Shown here piece after piece: positions 23,927 through 34,317 of a stretch of 64,000 nt of DNA; position 1 is the stretch's first letter, and every line of letters starts with the position of its first letter. This DNA comes from Halosimplex halophilum (GTDB lineage: Archaea; Halobacteriota; Halobacteria; Halobacteriales; Haloarculaceae): positions 1,896,891 through 1,960,890 of the forward strand of contig NZ_ML214297.1 of assembly GCF_004698125.1 (NCBI RefSeq). Reading direction: 5' to 3'. The translations under genes were made by a program, and so were the position numbers. The notes under the pieces are model-generated. The model made no database searches and had not been told where the DNA came from. It saw nothing but the letters and a program-made list of their open reading frames with translations.

Positions 23927-25843
23927 TCACTCGCGGTCGAGCGCGGAGCGGATCTCGCCGACGATCTCGGGGTTGCGGAGCGCGCTGGTGTCGCCGAGCT
24001 CGTCGTCGTCGGCGATGTCCTTGAGCAGGCGCCGCATCAGCTTGCCCGAGCGGGTCTTCGGGAGCTCCGGCGTGAACACGAACGTCTCGGGGACGGCGAA
24101 AGCGCCGATCGAGCGCTCGACGCTGTCGGTGATGCGCTCGCGGAGGTCCCGCTCGGCCTCGTGGCGCTCGTCGGTGCTGACGAACGCGTAGACGGAGCCG
24201 TCGCTCCCGTCGCGCACGTCGACGACGGCCGCCTCGGCGACGCCGGGCACGTCCGCGATCGCCCGTTCGAGCTCGGTCGTGCCGAGGCGGTGGTTGCCGA
24301 CGGTGACCGTGTCGTCGATCCGCCCGAGGACGGTGACGTAGCCGTCGTCGTCGATGCGGGCCACGTCCTCGGTGACGTAGCGCCACTCGTCGGCCCGCTC
24401 GTCGCTCTCTAGATTCAGCGGCATCCCCGGCCAGGGCCGGGTGACGGCGAGGCGCCCGCCCTCGGCGGCCGTCGTCTCCTCGCCGCCGGGGCCGACCACG
24501 GCCACGTCGATCCCCGGCAGCGGCGGCCCGGTCGAGCCGGGTTTCATCCGGTCGACGCCGGGCAGCGTCGACAGCAGGATGGCGCCCGTCTCGGTCTGCC
24601 ACCAGGTGTCGACGACGGGGCAGTCCCCGCCGCCGACGTGCTCGTAGTACCACCACCAGGCGCTGGGGTTGAGCGGCTCGCCGACCGACCCGAGCAGTCG
24701 CAGGCTCGACAGGTCGTGGGACTGGGGATGCTCGGTCCCCCACTTCATGAACGCGCGGATGGCCGTCGGCGCCGTGTAGAACACGTCGACCGCGTTGCGC
24801 TCGATGAGTTCCCAGACGCGGTCCTTCTCCGGGTGGTCGGGCGTCCCCTCGTAGAGCATCGTGGTCGTCCCGAGCGAGAGGGGGCCGTACACGAGGTAGG
24901 TGTGGCCGGTGATCCACCCGATGTCGGCCGAACACCAGTAGGTGTCCTCGGGTTTCAGGTCGAGGACGGCGTGGCTCGTCCACGTCGCGTGGGCGAGGTA
25001 GCCGCCCGTGGTGTGGCGCACCTCGCTGGGTTCGCCGGTCGTCCCGGAGGTGTAGATGACGAACAGGGGGTCGTCGGCGGCCCGCGCGACGGGGTCGACC
25101 TCGGCGCCGCGGTGGTCGGCGACCAGGTCGTCGTAGGCGCGGTCCTCGTCGCCCAGCTGGACGCTCTCGTCGTCGAGTCGCTCGACGACCACCGTCTCGG
25201 TCACCTCCTGGGGGACCGACAGGCGGGCGTTGTCGGCCTTGTTCTTCTGGTGGATCGCCGACCCCCGGCGGTAGTAGCCGTCGCAGGTGACCAGGTACTC
25301 CGAGTCGGCCCGCTCCATGCGGTCGGCCAGCGCCTGCGCGGAGAACCCCGCGAACACGACGTTGTGCGGGGCGCCGATCCGCGCGCAGGCCAGCATCGCG
25401 ATCGGCAACTCCGGGATCGCCGGCATGTAGAGGGTCACCACGTCGCCCTCGCCGATGCCCAGCGACCGGAGGCCGGCGGCGAACTCGTTGACCTCGTGGT
25501 ACAGGTCGAGGTAGGTGTAGGTGCGCCGCTCGCCGCGCTTGCCGATCCACTTGATCGCGGCCTGGGTCTTGCGGTCGTCGAGGTGGCGGTCGACGCAGTT
25601 GACGGCGGCGTTCAGCTCCCCGTCCGGGAACCACCGCCGGCGCTCGCCGGTCGCCTCGTAGGTCGTCGCCGGCGGCTCCAGCCAGTCGAGCATCCGGCCG
25701 GCCCGCCCCCAGCAGTCGGGCCACTCGCCCTCGAACGCCGCCGCGTCCCCCGGGGAGACGTTGGCCTGCTCGGCGAACGCGGCCGGCGGGTCGACCCCGC
25801 CCCGGTCGCGCGGGTTGGTCTCGACGACCGAGTCGTCGTCCAT
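23927..25843 (-). CDS. second acetyl-CoA synthetase-like protein, altered A3 motif
   Basis: The 638-residue paralogue of acs has WWQTETGAILL, LGRIDDTVTVGNHRLGT and the catalytic Lys in LPKTRSGKLMRRLL. Its A3 loop reads IYTSGTTGEPSEVRHTTGGY, losing the usual PKG: Lys becomes Ser and Gly becomes Glu. That Lys is not the adenylation catalyst but helps hold ATP phosphates, so activity or substrate may differ. ATG at 25843 (MDDDSVVETNP) is supported by TCATTTATG about 27 bp upstream. It may act on propionate or another short acid; this is inference. Confidence 0.85.
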   Translation of the reverse strand: MDDDSVVETNPRDRGGVDPPAAFAEQANVSPGDAAAFEGEWPDCWGRAGRMLDWLEPPATTYEATGERRRWFPDGELNAAVNCVDRHLDDRKTQAAIKWIGKRGERRTYTYLDLYHEVNEFAAGLRSLGIGEGDVVTLYMPAIPELPIAMLACARIGAPHNVVFAGFSAQALADRMERADSEYLVTCDGYYRRGSAIHQKNKADNARLSVPQEVTETVVVERLDDESVQLGDEDRAYDDLVADHRGAEVDPVARAADDPLFVIYTSGTTGEPSEVRHTTGGYLAHATWTSHAVLDLKPEDTYWCSADIGWITGHTYLVYGPLSLGTTTMLYEGTPDHPEKDRVWELIERNAVDVFYTAPTAIRAFMKWGTEHPQSHDLSSLRLLGSVGEPLNPSAWWWYYEHVGGGDCPVVDTWWQTETGAILLSTLPGVDRMKPGSTGPPLPGIDVAVVGPGGEETTAAEGGRLAVTRPWPGMPLNLESDERADEWRYVTEDVARIDDDGYVTVLGRIDDTVTVGNHRLGTTELERAIADVPGVAEAAVVDVRDGSDGSVYAFVSTDERHEAERDLRERITDSVERSIGAFAVPETFVFTPELPKTRSGKLMRRLLKDIADDDELGDTSALRNPEIVGEIRSALDRE

Positions 25844-25868
25844 CCCGTGGGACTGGCGCGGGCAGCGA

Positions 25869-25877
25869 CATAAATGA
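25869..25877 (-). promoter_or_regulatory. TATA box of the second acs-like gene
   Basis: TCATTTATG on the minus strand is centred about 29 bp before the ATG at 25843. The opposite-facing transducer promoter (GCTTTTGTA, 25993-26001) shares this 183 bp divergent region. Confidence 0.6.
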
Positions 25878-26026
25878 TCCGCGCGAAACGACCGGTCGAC
25901 CCGGCGCCGGGTCCGCGCGGTCGCCCGAACCCGCCCGCGACCGGCCCGAGACGGCCGAGATCCGTTATCTCCAGCGATAATTTGTCCCGTGAGCTTTTGT
26001 ACCGGTTCGTTGTTGGGTCCGGCACG

Positions 26027-28108
26027 ATGACACGGCGCACACCGGAGTCGATACTCCGCCGGGTTCGCAAGCGGGTCGGCGGCAGCAGCGACGGGGCACG
26101 GACCGACGCGGACGGCGAACCGGACGGGGCCTCGGGCGTCGGCCCAGGTGGCGACTCGGGCCTCACCCGGGACGGCGACGCGGGCGTCGAACCGGACGGC
26201 GGGTCGGTGGTCGAGGCGCGCGGCGGGCGGCCGTTCGAGGGTCGATACGACCCGGACCTCGACGCGCTCGGCGACGTGTACGGCGACGCGGACCTGGCGG
26301 CCGTGGGCGACCGACACGTCCGCGACCCCTTCGGTTTCGACACCGACGAGGTCGGCGCGCTCGTCGACGAGTACCGCGCCGCCGGCATCGGTGCGGGTCC
26401 GTTCGCCGCCTCCCAGCGCGTCGTGACCGGCGCCGTCGTCGACGCCGTCTTCGACCGGCTCCGCGAGGACCTCGACGAGTCGGACCACGGGACCCTCGCC
26501 GAAGCCCGCTCGGACCTGCGGGACGGGCTCGCCCGAACGACGGACGTGTTCGCGGCCGGCGCCGCGGCCTACGAGGAGCGGGCGGCGGGCGACTCCGGCG
26601 GCGCGGACGGGGCCGACGCCGCGGCCGAGACCGGCGACGCGGACGCGGGACCCGCCGGTGAGGAGTCGGGTCCCGGCGCGCTGGACTACCACGACGTGCT
26701 CCACCACATCGGGACACCGCTGTTCGTCCTCGACGCGGAAGGGGAGATCCTGACGTGGAACGCCCAGCTCGAACAGCTGACCGGCGTCTCCGAGGCCGAG
26801 GCCCAGGCCATGGAGATGGCGAGCATGGCGTTCTACCCGGACGGCCGCCGCGGCAAGACCTTGGCCGACAAGGTGCTCGACGCCCCCGAGCGGACCCACG
26901 AGGTCTACGACGTGCCGAAGGTCGACGACGCCTCGTTCACCCTCTACCGCGACACGAGCGTCATGCAGGACCAGCACGGCGAGGAGGCCCACATCTCCTT
27001 CTCGGCGGCGCCCATCTACGGCGACGACGGGGACGTTATCGCCGTCGTCGAGATGGTCCAGGACCGCACCGCGGACGTGCTCCGCCACGAGCGGACCTCC
27101 GACCTGGTGACCGAGCTGGAGGAGACGATGCAGGCCATCCAGGCGGGGGACCTGGACGCCCGCGCCGCCTTCGACAACGAGGCTGGCCACGTCGACGCGT
27201 CGCTGCTGCAGGTCGTCGACGAGCTCAACGAGATGGCGAGCACGCTCGCGGACCTCATCGAGCGGGTCGACGACAACGCCGAGGACCTCGCCGCGGCGAC
27301 CGACGAGTCGGCCGACGCCGCCGACGAGATCGAGTCGGCGGTCACCGAGCAAAACAGGATCCTCGCCGATGCCGCCGAGGACATCCAGGACGTGAGCGCG
27401 ACGATGGAGGAGATCGCGGCCACCTCGAACCAGGTGTCGGCCGCCGCCGACCGCGCCAGAGAGGCCGTCGAGGACGGCGAGCGCGCCGGCGAGCGCGCCC
27501 AGGCCGTCACGGACGAGCTCACCGACACCAGCGACGAACTGGTCGACGACGTGACCGAGCTGGAGGAGCGAATGGACGAGGTCAGCGAGATCATCGAGAT
27601 CATCGCGGACGTGGCCGAGCAGACGAACATGCTCGCGCTGAACGCCAACATCGAGGCGGCCCGCGCCGGCGAGTCCGGCGAGGGGTTCGCCGTCGTCGCC
27701 GACGAGGTGAAGACGCTCGCCTCCGAGACGAGCGAACACGCCGACGAGATCGCACGCACCGTCACGGAGATCCAGTCACAGGCGACCGAGACCGTCGACA
27801 GCGTCCGGGCGTCCAGCGCCCAGATCCAGCAGGCCGAACAGGGGATCGGCGAGGCGCTCGACGCGCTCGACGAGATCGCCGAGGCCGTCGACGAGACCGC
27901 CGACGGCATCGAGGAGGTCGCCGACGCCAACGACAGCCAGGCCGACGCCATCGAGGGCGTCACGACCACCATCGAGGACGCCCGCGACCACGCCGAAGCC
28001 GCCGAGACGGCCGCCCGCCGCATCGTCGAGACGACCGACCAGCAGACCGAGTCGGTCCGGGATCTGGTCGACAGCGTCGACCAGCTCCACGGCGCCGACC
28101 GCCGCTGA
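26027..28108 (+). CDS. soluble methyl-accepting chemotaxis transducer with PAS
   Basis: This 693-residue transducer has no membrane helices. Residues 1-60 are a low-complexity acidic tail. Residues 65-170 form an uncharacterised helical domain ([20 protein letters not shown], then [16 protein letters not shown]). A PAS domain covers about 215-350 ([14 protein letters not shown]), a HAMP-like segment about 360-415, and the signalling coiled coil runs to the end with the hairpin tip [20 protein letters not shown] and [14 protein letters not shown]. It is likely to report a cytoplasmic signal to CheA/CheW. Glu/Gln pairs that could be methylated are visible. Confidence 0.9.
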   Translation: MTRRTPESILRRVRKRVGGSSDGARTDADGEPDGASGVGPGGDSGLTRDGDAGVEPDGGSVVEARGGRPFEGRYDPDLDALGDVYGDADLAAVGDRHVRDPFGFDTDEVGALVDEYRAAGIGAGPFAASQRVVTGAVVDAVFDRLREDLDESDHGTLAEARSDLRDGLARTTDVFAAGAAAYEERAAGDSGGADGADAAAETGDADAGPAGEESGPGALDYHDVLHHIGTPLFVLDAEGEILTWNAQLEQLTGVSEAEAQAMEMASMAFYPDGRRGKTLADKVLDAPERTHEVYDVPKVDDASFTLYRDTSVMQDQHGEEAHISFSAAPIYGDDGDVIAVVEMVQDRTADVLRHERTSDLVTELEETMQAIQAGDLDARAAFDNEAGHVDASLLQVVDELNEMASTLADLIERVDDNAEDLAAATDESADAADEIESAVTEQNRILADAAEDIQDVSATMEEIAATSNQVSAAADRAREAVEDGERAGERAQAVTDELTDTSDELVDDVTELEERMDEVSEIIEIIADVAEQTNMLALNANIEAARAGESGEGFAVVADEVKTLASETSEHADEIARTVTEIQSQATETVDSVRASSAQIQQAEQGIGEALDALDEIAEAVDETADGIEEVADANDSQADAIEGVTTTIEDARDHAEAAETAARRIVETTDQQTESVRDLVDSVDQLHGADRR

Positions 28109-28150
28109 AGGGACCGGCCGACCGCACTTTCCCGCCGAAAAGAAGTCCGC

Positions 28151-28888
28151 TCAGTCCGTTCCGTACAGCTCCGCGGCGCGCTCGCCGAGCGGGCCCGGAC
28201 TCCGGCGGCCGGTCACGGCCTCCAGCAGGTCGCCGTCGGCGAAGAAGGCGACCGCGGGCGCCGCGTTGACCGCGTTCTCGCGGCAGAAGTCGGGACAGCT
28301 CTCGCCGTCCAGCCCGGCGACTGCGACGCCGTCGGGCAGCGCCGCCAGCAGTTCGTCGACCTCCTCCTTCATGGCCTCGCAGGGCTCGCAGCGGCGCTTC
28401 CAGACGGTCACGATCGCGCGGTCGTGGTCGGCGACGAACGCCCCCCAGGAGCCGTCGTCGAGTTCGTCGAGCGCGTCCGGTACCGGCGACTGCGGGCCGA
28501 CCTCGGCGACGATGGCGGCCATCTGGGTCAGCTCGCCGACGCCGTAGCCGTCGAGGTGGGCCGACAGCGCGAGGTAGGTCGCGAACTCCTCGCGGCTGAC
28601 CCCCAGTTCGTCGACGCGCTCGGCGGCCGCCTCGGCCGAGGGCAGATCGAACGCGTCGGCGACCGACTCGTGGAACGCCGCGTCGTCCAGGTCGAGGTAG
28701 GTGTCGAGGTAGACGTGGCGCCGGTGCTCGAAGCCGTCGGTCGTCGCCACCGCGTCGGTCGACTCGTCGTGGTCGAGGACGCCCTCCGCGACCAGCGTGT
28801 CGACGTGGGCGTCGACCGTCGACTCGTCCATCGTCGGTTGCTCGGCCGTCGATCCCTCCGCCGTCGGTTCGTCGGTCTGTCCTGGCAT
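28151..28888 (-). CDS. thioredoxin-fold protein with CEPC motif
   Basis: The 245-residue protein has an acidic helical N-terminal domain (residues 22-140) and a C-terminal thioredoxin fold (about 150-245). The active-site position reads WKRRCEPCEAM (C167 and C170), a CEPC variant of CGPC. A second pair, C198 and C202, follows in ESCPDFCRE, and the cis-Pro is in NAAPAVAFF. It starts one base after the livF stop, so it is probably the last gene of the liv operon. Dithiol oxidoreductase activity is likely, but its link to amino-acid transport is unknown. Confidence 0.78.
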   Translation of the reverse strand: MPGQTDEPTAEGSTAEQPTMDESTVDAHVDTLVAEGVLDHDESTDAVATTDGFEHRRHVYLDTYLDLDDAAFHESVADAFDLPSAEAAAERVDELGVSREEFATYLALSAHLDGYGVGELTQMAAIVAEVGPQSPVPDALDELDDGSWGAFVADHDRAIVTVWKRRCEPCEAMKEEVDELLAALPDGVAVAGLDGESCPDFCRENAVNAAPAVAFFADGDLLEAVTGRRSPGPLGERAAELYGTD

Positions 28889-28889
28889 G

Positions 28890-30387
<1,498 letters not shown>

Positions 30388-30391
<4 letters not shown>

Positions 30392-31509
30392 CGCTCGTCA
30401 CCCCCCAGCGCGTCGCCGACGCGCTCGCGGAGCCAGTCGACCCCGCCCCAGATGCCGTTGGGCAGGAGCACGACGACGAAGACGAACACGAGCCCGAGGA
30501 TCATGTGCCAGAAGTGGCCGATCGCCGGCATCCCGCTGACGATGTTGGCGACGTACATGTACAGCCCCGCGCCGAGTATCGGGCCGAACAGCGAGCCGAC
30601 GCCGCCCAGCACGGTCATGATGACGATCTCGCCGCTGACCGTCCAGTTCAGGGTGTTCTCGATCGGGACGAACGACCGCTGGATGACGTAGAGGCTCCCG
30701 GCGACGCCGGCGAACGCGCCCGAGATGATGAAGGCCATCAGCTTGTAGCGCCAGACGTTGAGGCCGACGAACTCGGCGCGCTGTTCGTTCTCGCGGATCG
30801 CCCGCAGGACGATCCCGTAGGGGGAGTTGAGGACCCGGTTGGCGACGACGACCGCGAGGACCGCCGCGATCCCGACGAAGACGTACATCCACGTCTGGAC
30901 GAGGATATCGGGGACGACGGCGACCTCAGCGCCCAGGGGCAGGAAGCCCAGCAGGGGGTCGACGGCGACCTCGTTGAACCCGTTCTCCCCGCCGGTCAGC
31001 CACCCGAGCGGCGACAGGAAGATGTAGTAGATCATCTGCCCGAACGCCAGCGTGAGGATGGCGAAGTAGATGCCGCCCCGGCGCAGGGAGATCCAGCCGA
31101 TGACCCACGCGAGCAGGACCGCCGTGGTCGTGCCGACGAGGATCATCGCGATGGGGCTGCCGGTGACGTTGGCGCTGAAGATGCCCGCCGCGTAGGCGGC
31201 GACGCCCCAGAACATCGCGTGGCCGAAGGACAGCAGACCCGTAAAGCCCAGCAGGAGGTCGTAGCCGATGGCGAAGATCCCCCAGATGAGCGCCAGGACG
31301 ACCAGGCTCCGGTACCAGACGTACTGGGTCGGGATCCCGAGCATCTCCGGGAGGGCGACCAGCGCGAACGGCGCGAGGAAGACCCCCAGGAAGGTGAGGA
31401 CGGCGACGGTCACCTCCCGCTCGCGGACGGCGAGCCAGCGGTCGTACAGCGACGGCGACTCGACCTCGGCGGGCTCGCCCGTCTCGGCGGACTTGACCTC
31501 GTCGCTCAT
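30388..31509 (-). CDS. livM: branched-chain amino-acid ABC transporter permease LivM
   Basis: The 373-residue permease has an acidic cytoplasmic N-terminus of about 35 residues and about 10 helices. Family motifs are GFTGLLSFGHAMFWGVAAY and GVGSLFGPILGAGL, with the EAA-like loop REN-EQRAEFVGLNVWRYKL. ATG at 31509 overlaps the livH stop. Confidence 0.92.
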
Positions 31510-32495
31510 GCGCTCACCTCCTCGGAGCCGAGCAGGCCCTGGGGCCGCGTCAGCAGGACGATGACCGCGAGCACGTAGATGCCGACCTGCGACCAGGGGC
31601 TGAAGTTGACGGTGAACCCGCCGACCCCGACGCTCCCGAGCGAGATGAGCGTCACCTGGACCATCCCGATGAGCGTCCCCCCCAGGACGGCGCCCTTGAT
31701 GGAGCCGACGCCGCCGATGACGACGGTGAGGAAGGCGGGGACGAGGATCGTCATCCCGATCTCGGGGTTGATGTTCTGCAGCGGGCCGCCGACGACGCCG
31801 GCGATCCCCGCCAGCGCCGCGCCGATCCCGAACATCACGAGGTACGGCCGCGTGATCTTGATGCCGAGCAGGCGGACCATCTCGGGGTCGCGCGTCCCGG
31901 CCTTGACGACCAGCCCGAAGTCGGTGTACTCGACGATGGCGTAGACGGCGATCACCAGCGCCGCGGTGATCGCGATGACCCAGAGCCGCCAGACGTTGAT
32001 CGTCACGTCCGAGAGCGGAACGGGGATCGGGCCCGTCATCGGCAGGAGCCCGAACGCCGAGGTGGGGACCTCGTAGCCGTAGGTCCGGGGGCCGATCAGC
32101 GCGTGGATGACCTCCTGGACGACGATGGCCAGCCCGAAGGTGACCAGTATCTGGTCGGTGTCGGGACGGTCGTAGAACGGGCGCGCGACGAACCGCTCCA
32201 TCGCGAGCCCGACGACGAACACGAACAGGGGGACGATGACGAGTGCGGCGAAGAAGCCCCACTCCAGGCCGATCGTGGGGTAGCCCCACTCGGCGAGCCG
32301 CCCGTTCGAGATCGATATCTCCTGTGTGATGAGCAGGCCGGCGTAGGCGCCGATCACGAACAGCGCCCCGTGGGCGAAGTTGACGAACTTGAGCGTCCCG
32401 AGGATGATCGACAGCCCGATCGCCAGCAGGACGTAGATCGCGCCCGTCTGGAGGCCGTTGACCAGCAGGACGATGAGTTCGCCGACGATGTTCAC
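31506..32495 (-). CDS. livH: branched-chain amino-acid ABC transporter permease LivH
   Basis: This 329-residue permease has eight or more helices and the motifs LGTLKFVNFAHGALFVIGAY, VRLLGIKITRPYLVMFGIG and GVGSIKGAVLGGTLIG. It starts with GTG at 32495, which overlaps the stop of a 35-codon upstream ORF as GTGA. It forms the membrane channel with LivM. Confidence 0.92.
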   Translation of the reverse strand: MNIVGELIVLLVNGLQTGAIYVLLAIGLSIILGTLKFVNFAHGALFVIGAYAGLLITQEISISNGRLAEWGYPTIGLEWGFFAALVIVPLFVFVVGLAMERFVARPFYDRPDTDQILVTFGLAIVVQEVIHALIGPRTYGYEVPTSAFGLLPMTGPIPVPLSDVTINVWRLWVIAITAALVIAVYAIVEYTDFGLVVKAGTRDPEMVRLLGIKITRPYLVMFGIGAALAGIAGVVGGPLQNINPEIGMTILVPAFLTVVIGGVGSIKGAVLGGTLIGMVQVTLISLGSVGVGGFTVNFSPWSQVGIYVLAVIVLLTRPQGLLGSEEVSA

Positions 32496-32599
32496 TCGGC
32501 GGTCACCTCGGTTGGTACGCGCCGGCCGGGGCGCCCGTCGCGGTCGCCCGGCGCCCGGCGGCGGTGCGGGTCGTCGTTTTGGGTGTGATTGTCACTCAT
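32492..32599 (-). CDS. 35-codon leader ORF overlapping livH
   Basis: The ATG at 32599 begins MSDNHTQNDDPHRRRAPGDR and the ORF ends in VPTEVTAE, with its TGA inside the livH GTG start (GTGA). TATA-like GTTATGTAC (32625-32633) is about 30 bp upstream, so this would be the leaderless first ORF of the livHMGF transcript. It is Arg- and Asp-rich and has no Leu or Ile codon, so it is not a classical branched-chain attenuator. It may only deliver ribosomes to livH. Confidence 0.5.
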   Translation of the reverse strand: MSDNHTQNDDPHRRRAPGDRDGRPGRRVPTEVTAE

Positions 32600-32624
32600 T
32601 CTGTGTAGCGGATCCGGGAATCAC

Positions 32625-32633
32625 GTACATAAC
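32625..32633 (-). promoter_or_regulatory. TATA-like box before the livH leader ORF
   Basis: GTTATGTAC lies in the 162 bp livJ-livH gap, 30 bp before the leader ATG. The livHMGF genes could use this promoter or read through from livJ. Confidence 0.45.
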
Positions 32634-32657
32634 TGTAGGGCCTAGTCGCGCGGGGGC

Positions 32658-34028
32658 TCACTCGTCGCCGTAGTCGCCGAGTTCGCACTCCGCGGCGGGG
32701 CCCTCGTCGCACCCGTAGCCCACGTCCTCGCGCGCGGTGATGTCGACGATCTCGAAGAACTGCCCGTCGCCCTGTTCGGACTCGGGGAGGCCGCGGACGA
32801 CCGGGATGGCCCGCTGGGCCTGGTGGTCGCAGGCGCGCATCGTCTCCTCGCCCATGCCGATGTTGTCGTACTCGTAGCCCTCCAGCTCGCGGATGACCTC
32901 CGGCGGGTAGAACGTGCCGGCGCGCTCGACCGCGGCGGCGTACTGGAGCGTCCCGGAGTAGGCCAGCTGGGCCGGTCCCGAGGGGACCCGGCCGTCGTAC
33001 TCCTCGCCGAAAAACTCCGTGAAGGAGTTCGACGGCTCGTTGTCGATCTGGGAGTCCCAGGCGACGGTGCCGAAGATCCCGTCGATAGCCCCGCTGGCGG
33101 CCTCGGCCATCGGGCGGTTGTACAGCGGCATCACGATCTCCATGTCCTCGTCGATCCCGGCGTCGATGGCGTCGGTCAGCGAGTTCGCGCCGTCCAGCCC
33201 GTAGTGGTCGAGGAACAGTACGTCGGCCTCGGAGCTCTGGGCCTCCGAGAGGTACGACGAGAAGTCGCTGGTGTCCAGCGGCGTCGCGACGCTGTCGACC
33301 TCGTTCCAGCCGGCTTCGGTCATGAACTGCCGCATCGACTCCTGGACGGTCTGGCCCCACGAGTAGTCGGCGTACAGCTGGTAGAAGTCCAGGTCCTCCC
33401 CGTACTCGTCGACGAGGACGGGCTTGAGCGCCTGCCCGGTCATGTACGCGTTGAACATCTCCCGGAAGCTGTAGCGGACGCAGTCGCCGCCGGTCGTGTC
33501 GTTCGAGTGGGTCAGACAGCAGGTGAACATCACCTTCTCGCGCTGGGCGAGCCCCTGCTGGGCGATCGCCACCGCCGAGGAGGAGCCGCCCGCGAACATG
33601 ATGACGCCGTCGCGGTCGATCATCCGCGAGGCCGACTGCTCGGCGGTCGATGCGTCCGTCGCCGTGTCGCCCTCGACGTAGTCGATCTCGTAGCCGAGGA
33701 CGCCGTCGCCCGAGAGGTCCTCCCACTCGTCGACCCAGCCGCCGCCGTTGTTGAGGTGGTCGACGGCGAGTTCGTACGCGCGCAACTCGTCTTCACCCTC
33801 GGAGGAGTACGGCCCCGACTGGGGGACGTTGAACCCGAACGTCGCCGTGTCGCCGTCGATCGGGTAGTTCCCCAGCGAGGGGTAGTCGGTCCCGTCACCG
33901 CCCCCACCGCCACCGCCGCCGCCACCGCCCTCCGTACAGCCCGCCAGCCCGGCCAGACCGACCGCACCCGCTGCACCCGCTCGTTTCATCAGTCCACGCC
34001 GCGACACTCCACTGTCACTGTGTGACAT
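32658..34028 (-). CDS. livJ: branched-chain amino-acid ABC substrate-binding lipoprotein
   Basis: This 456-residue protein has a twin-arginine signal (SRRGLMKRAG) and a lipobox LAGLAGC with the lipidated Cys at about 31. A Gly-rich linker follows, then a type I periplasmic-binding fold: NVPQSGPYSSEGEDELRAYELAV, MFAGGSSSAVAIAQQG, QLYADYSWGQTVQESM. It sits outside the membrane and passes ligand to LivHM. It precedes livHMGF on the same strand and has a strong AT-rich promoter. Confidence 0.9.
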   Translation of the reverse strand: MSHSDSGVSRRGLMKRAGAAGAVGLAGLAGCTEGGGGGGGGGGGDGTDYPSLGNYPIDGDTATFGFNVPQSGPYSSEGEDELRAYELAVDHLNNGGGWVDEWEDLSGDGVLGYEIDYVEGDTATDASTAEQSASRMIDRDGVIMFAGGSSSAVAIAQQGLAQREKVMFTCCLTHSNDTTGGDCVRYSFREMFNAYMTGQALKPVLVDEYGEDLDFYQLYADYSWGQTVQESMRQFMTEAGWNEVDSVATPLDTSDFSSYLSEAQSSEADVLFLDHYGLDGANSLTDAIDAGIDEDMEIVMPLYNRPMAEAASGAIDGIFGTVAWDSQIDNEPSNSFTEFFGEEYDGRVPSGPAQLAYSGTLQYAAAVERAGTFYPPEVIRELEGYEYDNIGMGEETMRACDHQAQRAIPVVRGLPESEQGDGQFFEIVDITAREDVGYGCDEGPAAECELGDYGDE

Positions 34029-34050
34029 GCTCTATCAGGGGACGACCTCC

Positions 34051-34080
34051 CTCATAATAGTTGTGCATAATTATAAAAAG
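34051..34080 (-). promoter_or_regulatory. livJ promoter with AT-rich inverted repeat
   Basis: TATA-like CTTTTTATAA (34071-34080, minus) is followed by TGCACAACTATTATG. ATAAT and ATTAT arms about 11 bp apart flank TGCACA, a possible operator over the start site. A six-codon ORF (MREVVP) also lies in the leader and is probably chance. The remaining gap to 34317 holds the opposite-facing ABC promoter (ACGTTTATCC, 34255-34264) and nothing else recognised. Confidence 0.5.
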
Positions 34081-34317
34081 TGCCAGTCGAACGCCGTTCG
34101 GATCGCCCGCGGGGAGCGGGGTGGTGCCTTCGTGAGAAATTGCGATTCCGACGCGGCTCGCGCTCCACACAGCCGGTTTCGTCTCCGGTCCGACGACCGT
34201 CGAGAAGCGGCGGCCGCCGGTCCGACGCGGCCGGGGACAGGGCAGACGGACGATACGTTTATCCGTCGGCCGCCGGAGCGTCCGGTCGGACGCGGTTCCC
34301 GCTACACACCTCCACCC

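Noticed and set aside
19234-25843. Recent tandem duplication of acs
   Set aside because: The two proteins differ clearly throughout, including in a core motif, and a regulator lies between them.
23927-27739. A 1270-codon open frame on the minus strand reaching upstream of the second acs-like gene
   Set aside because: The part beyond 25843 is antisense to the transducer gene and has no domain; a TATA-like box and family N-terminus fix the start at 25843.
32492-32599. livH leader ORF as a branched-chain amino-acid attenuator
   Set aside because: It has no Leu or Ile codon and only two Val codons.
34035-34055. Six-codon ORF (MREVVP) before livJ
   Set aside because: It is too short and its ATG may lie upstream of the predicted transcript start.
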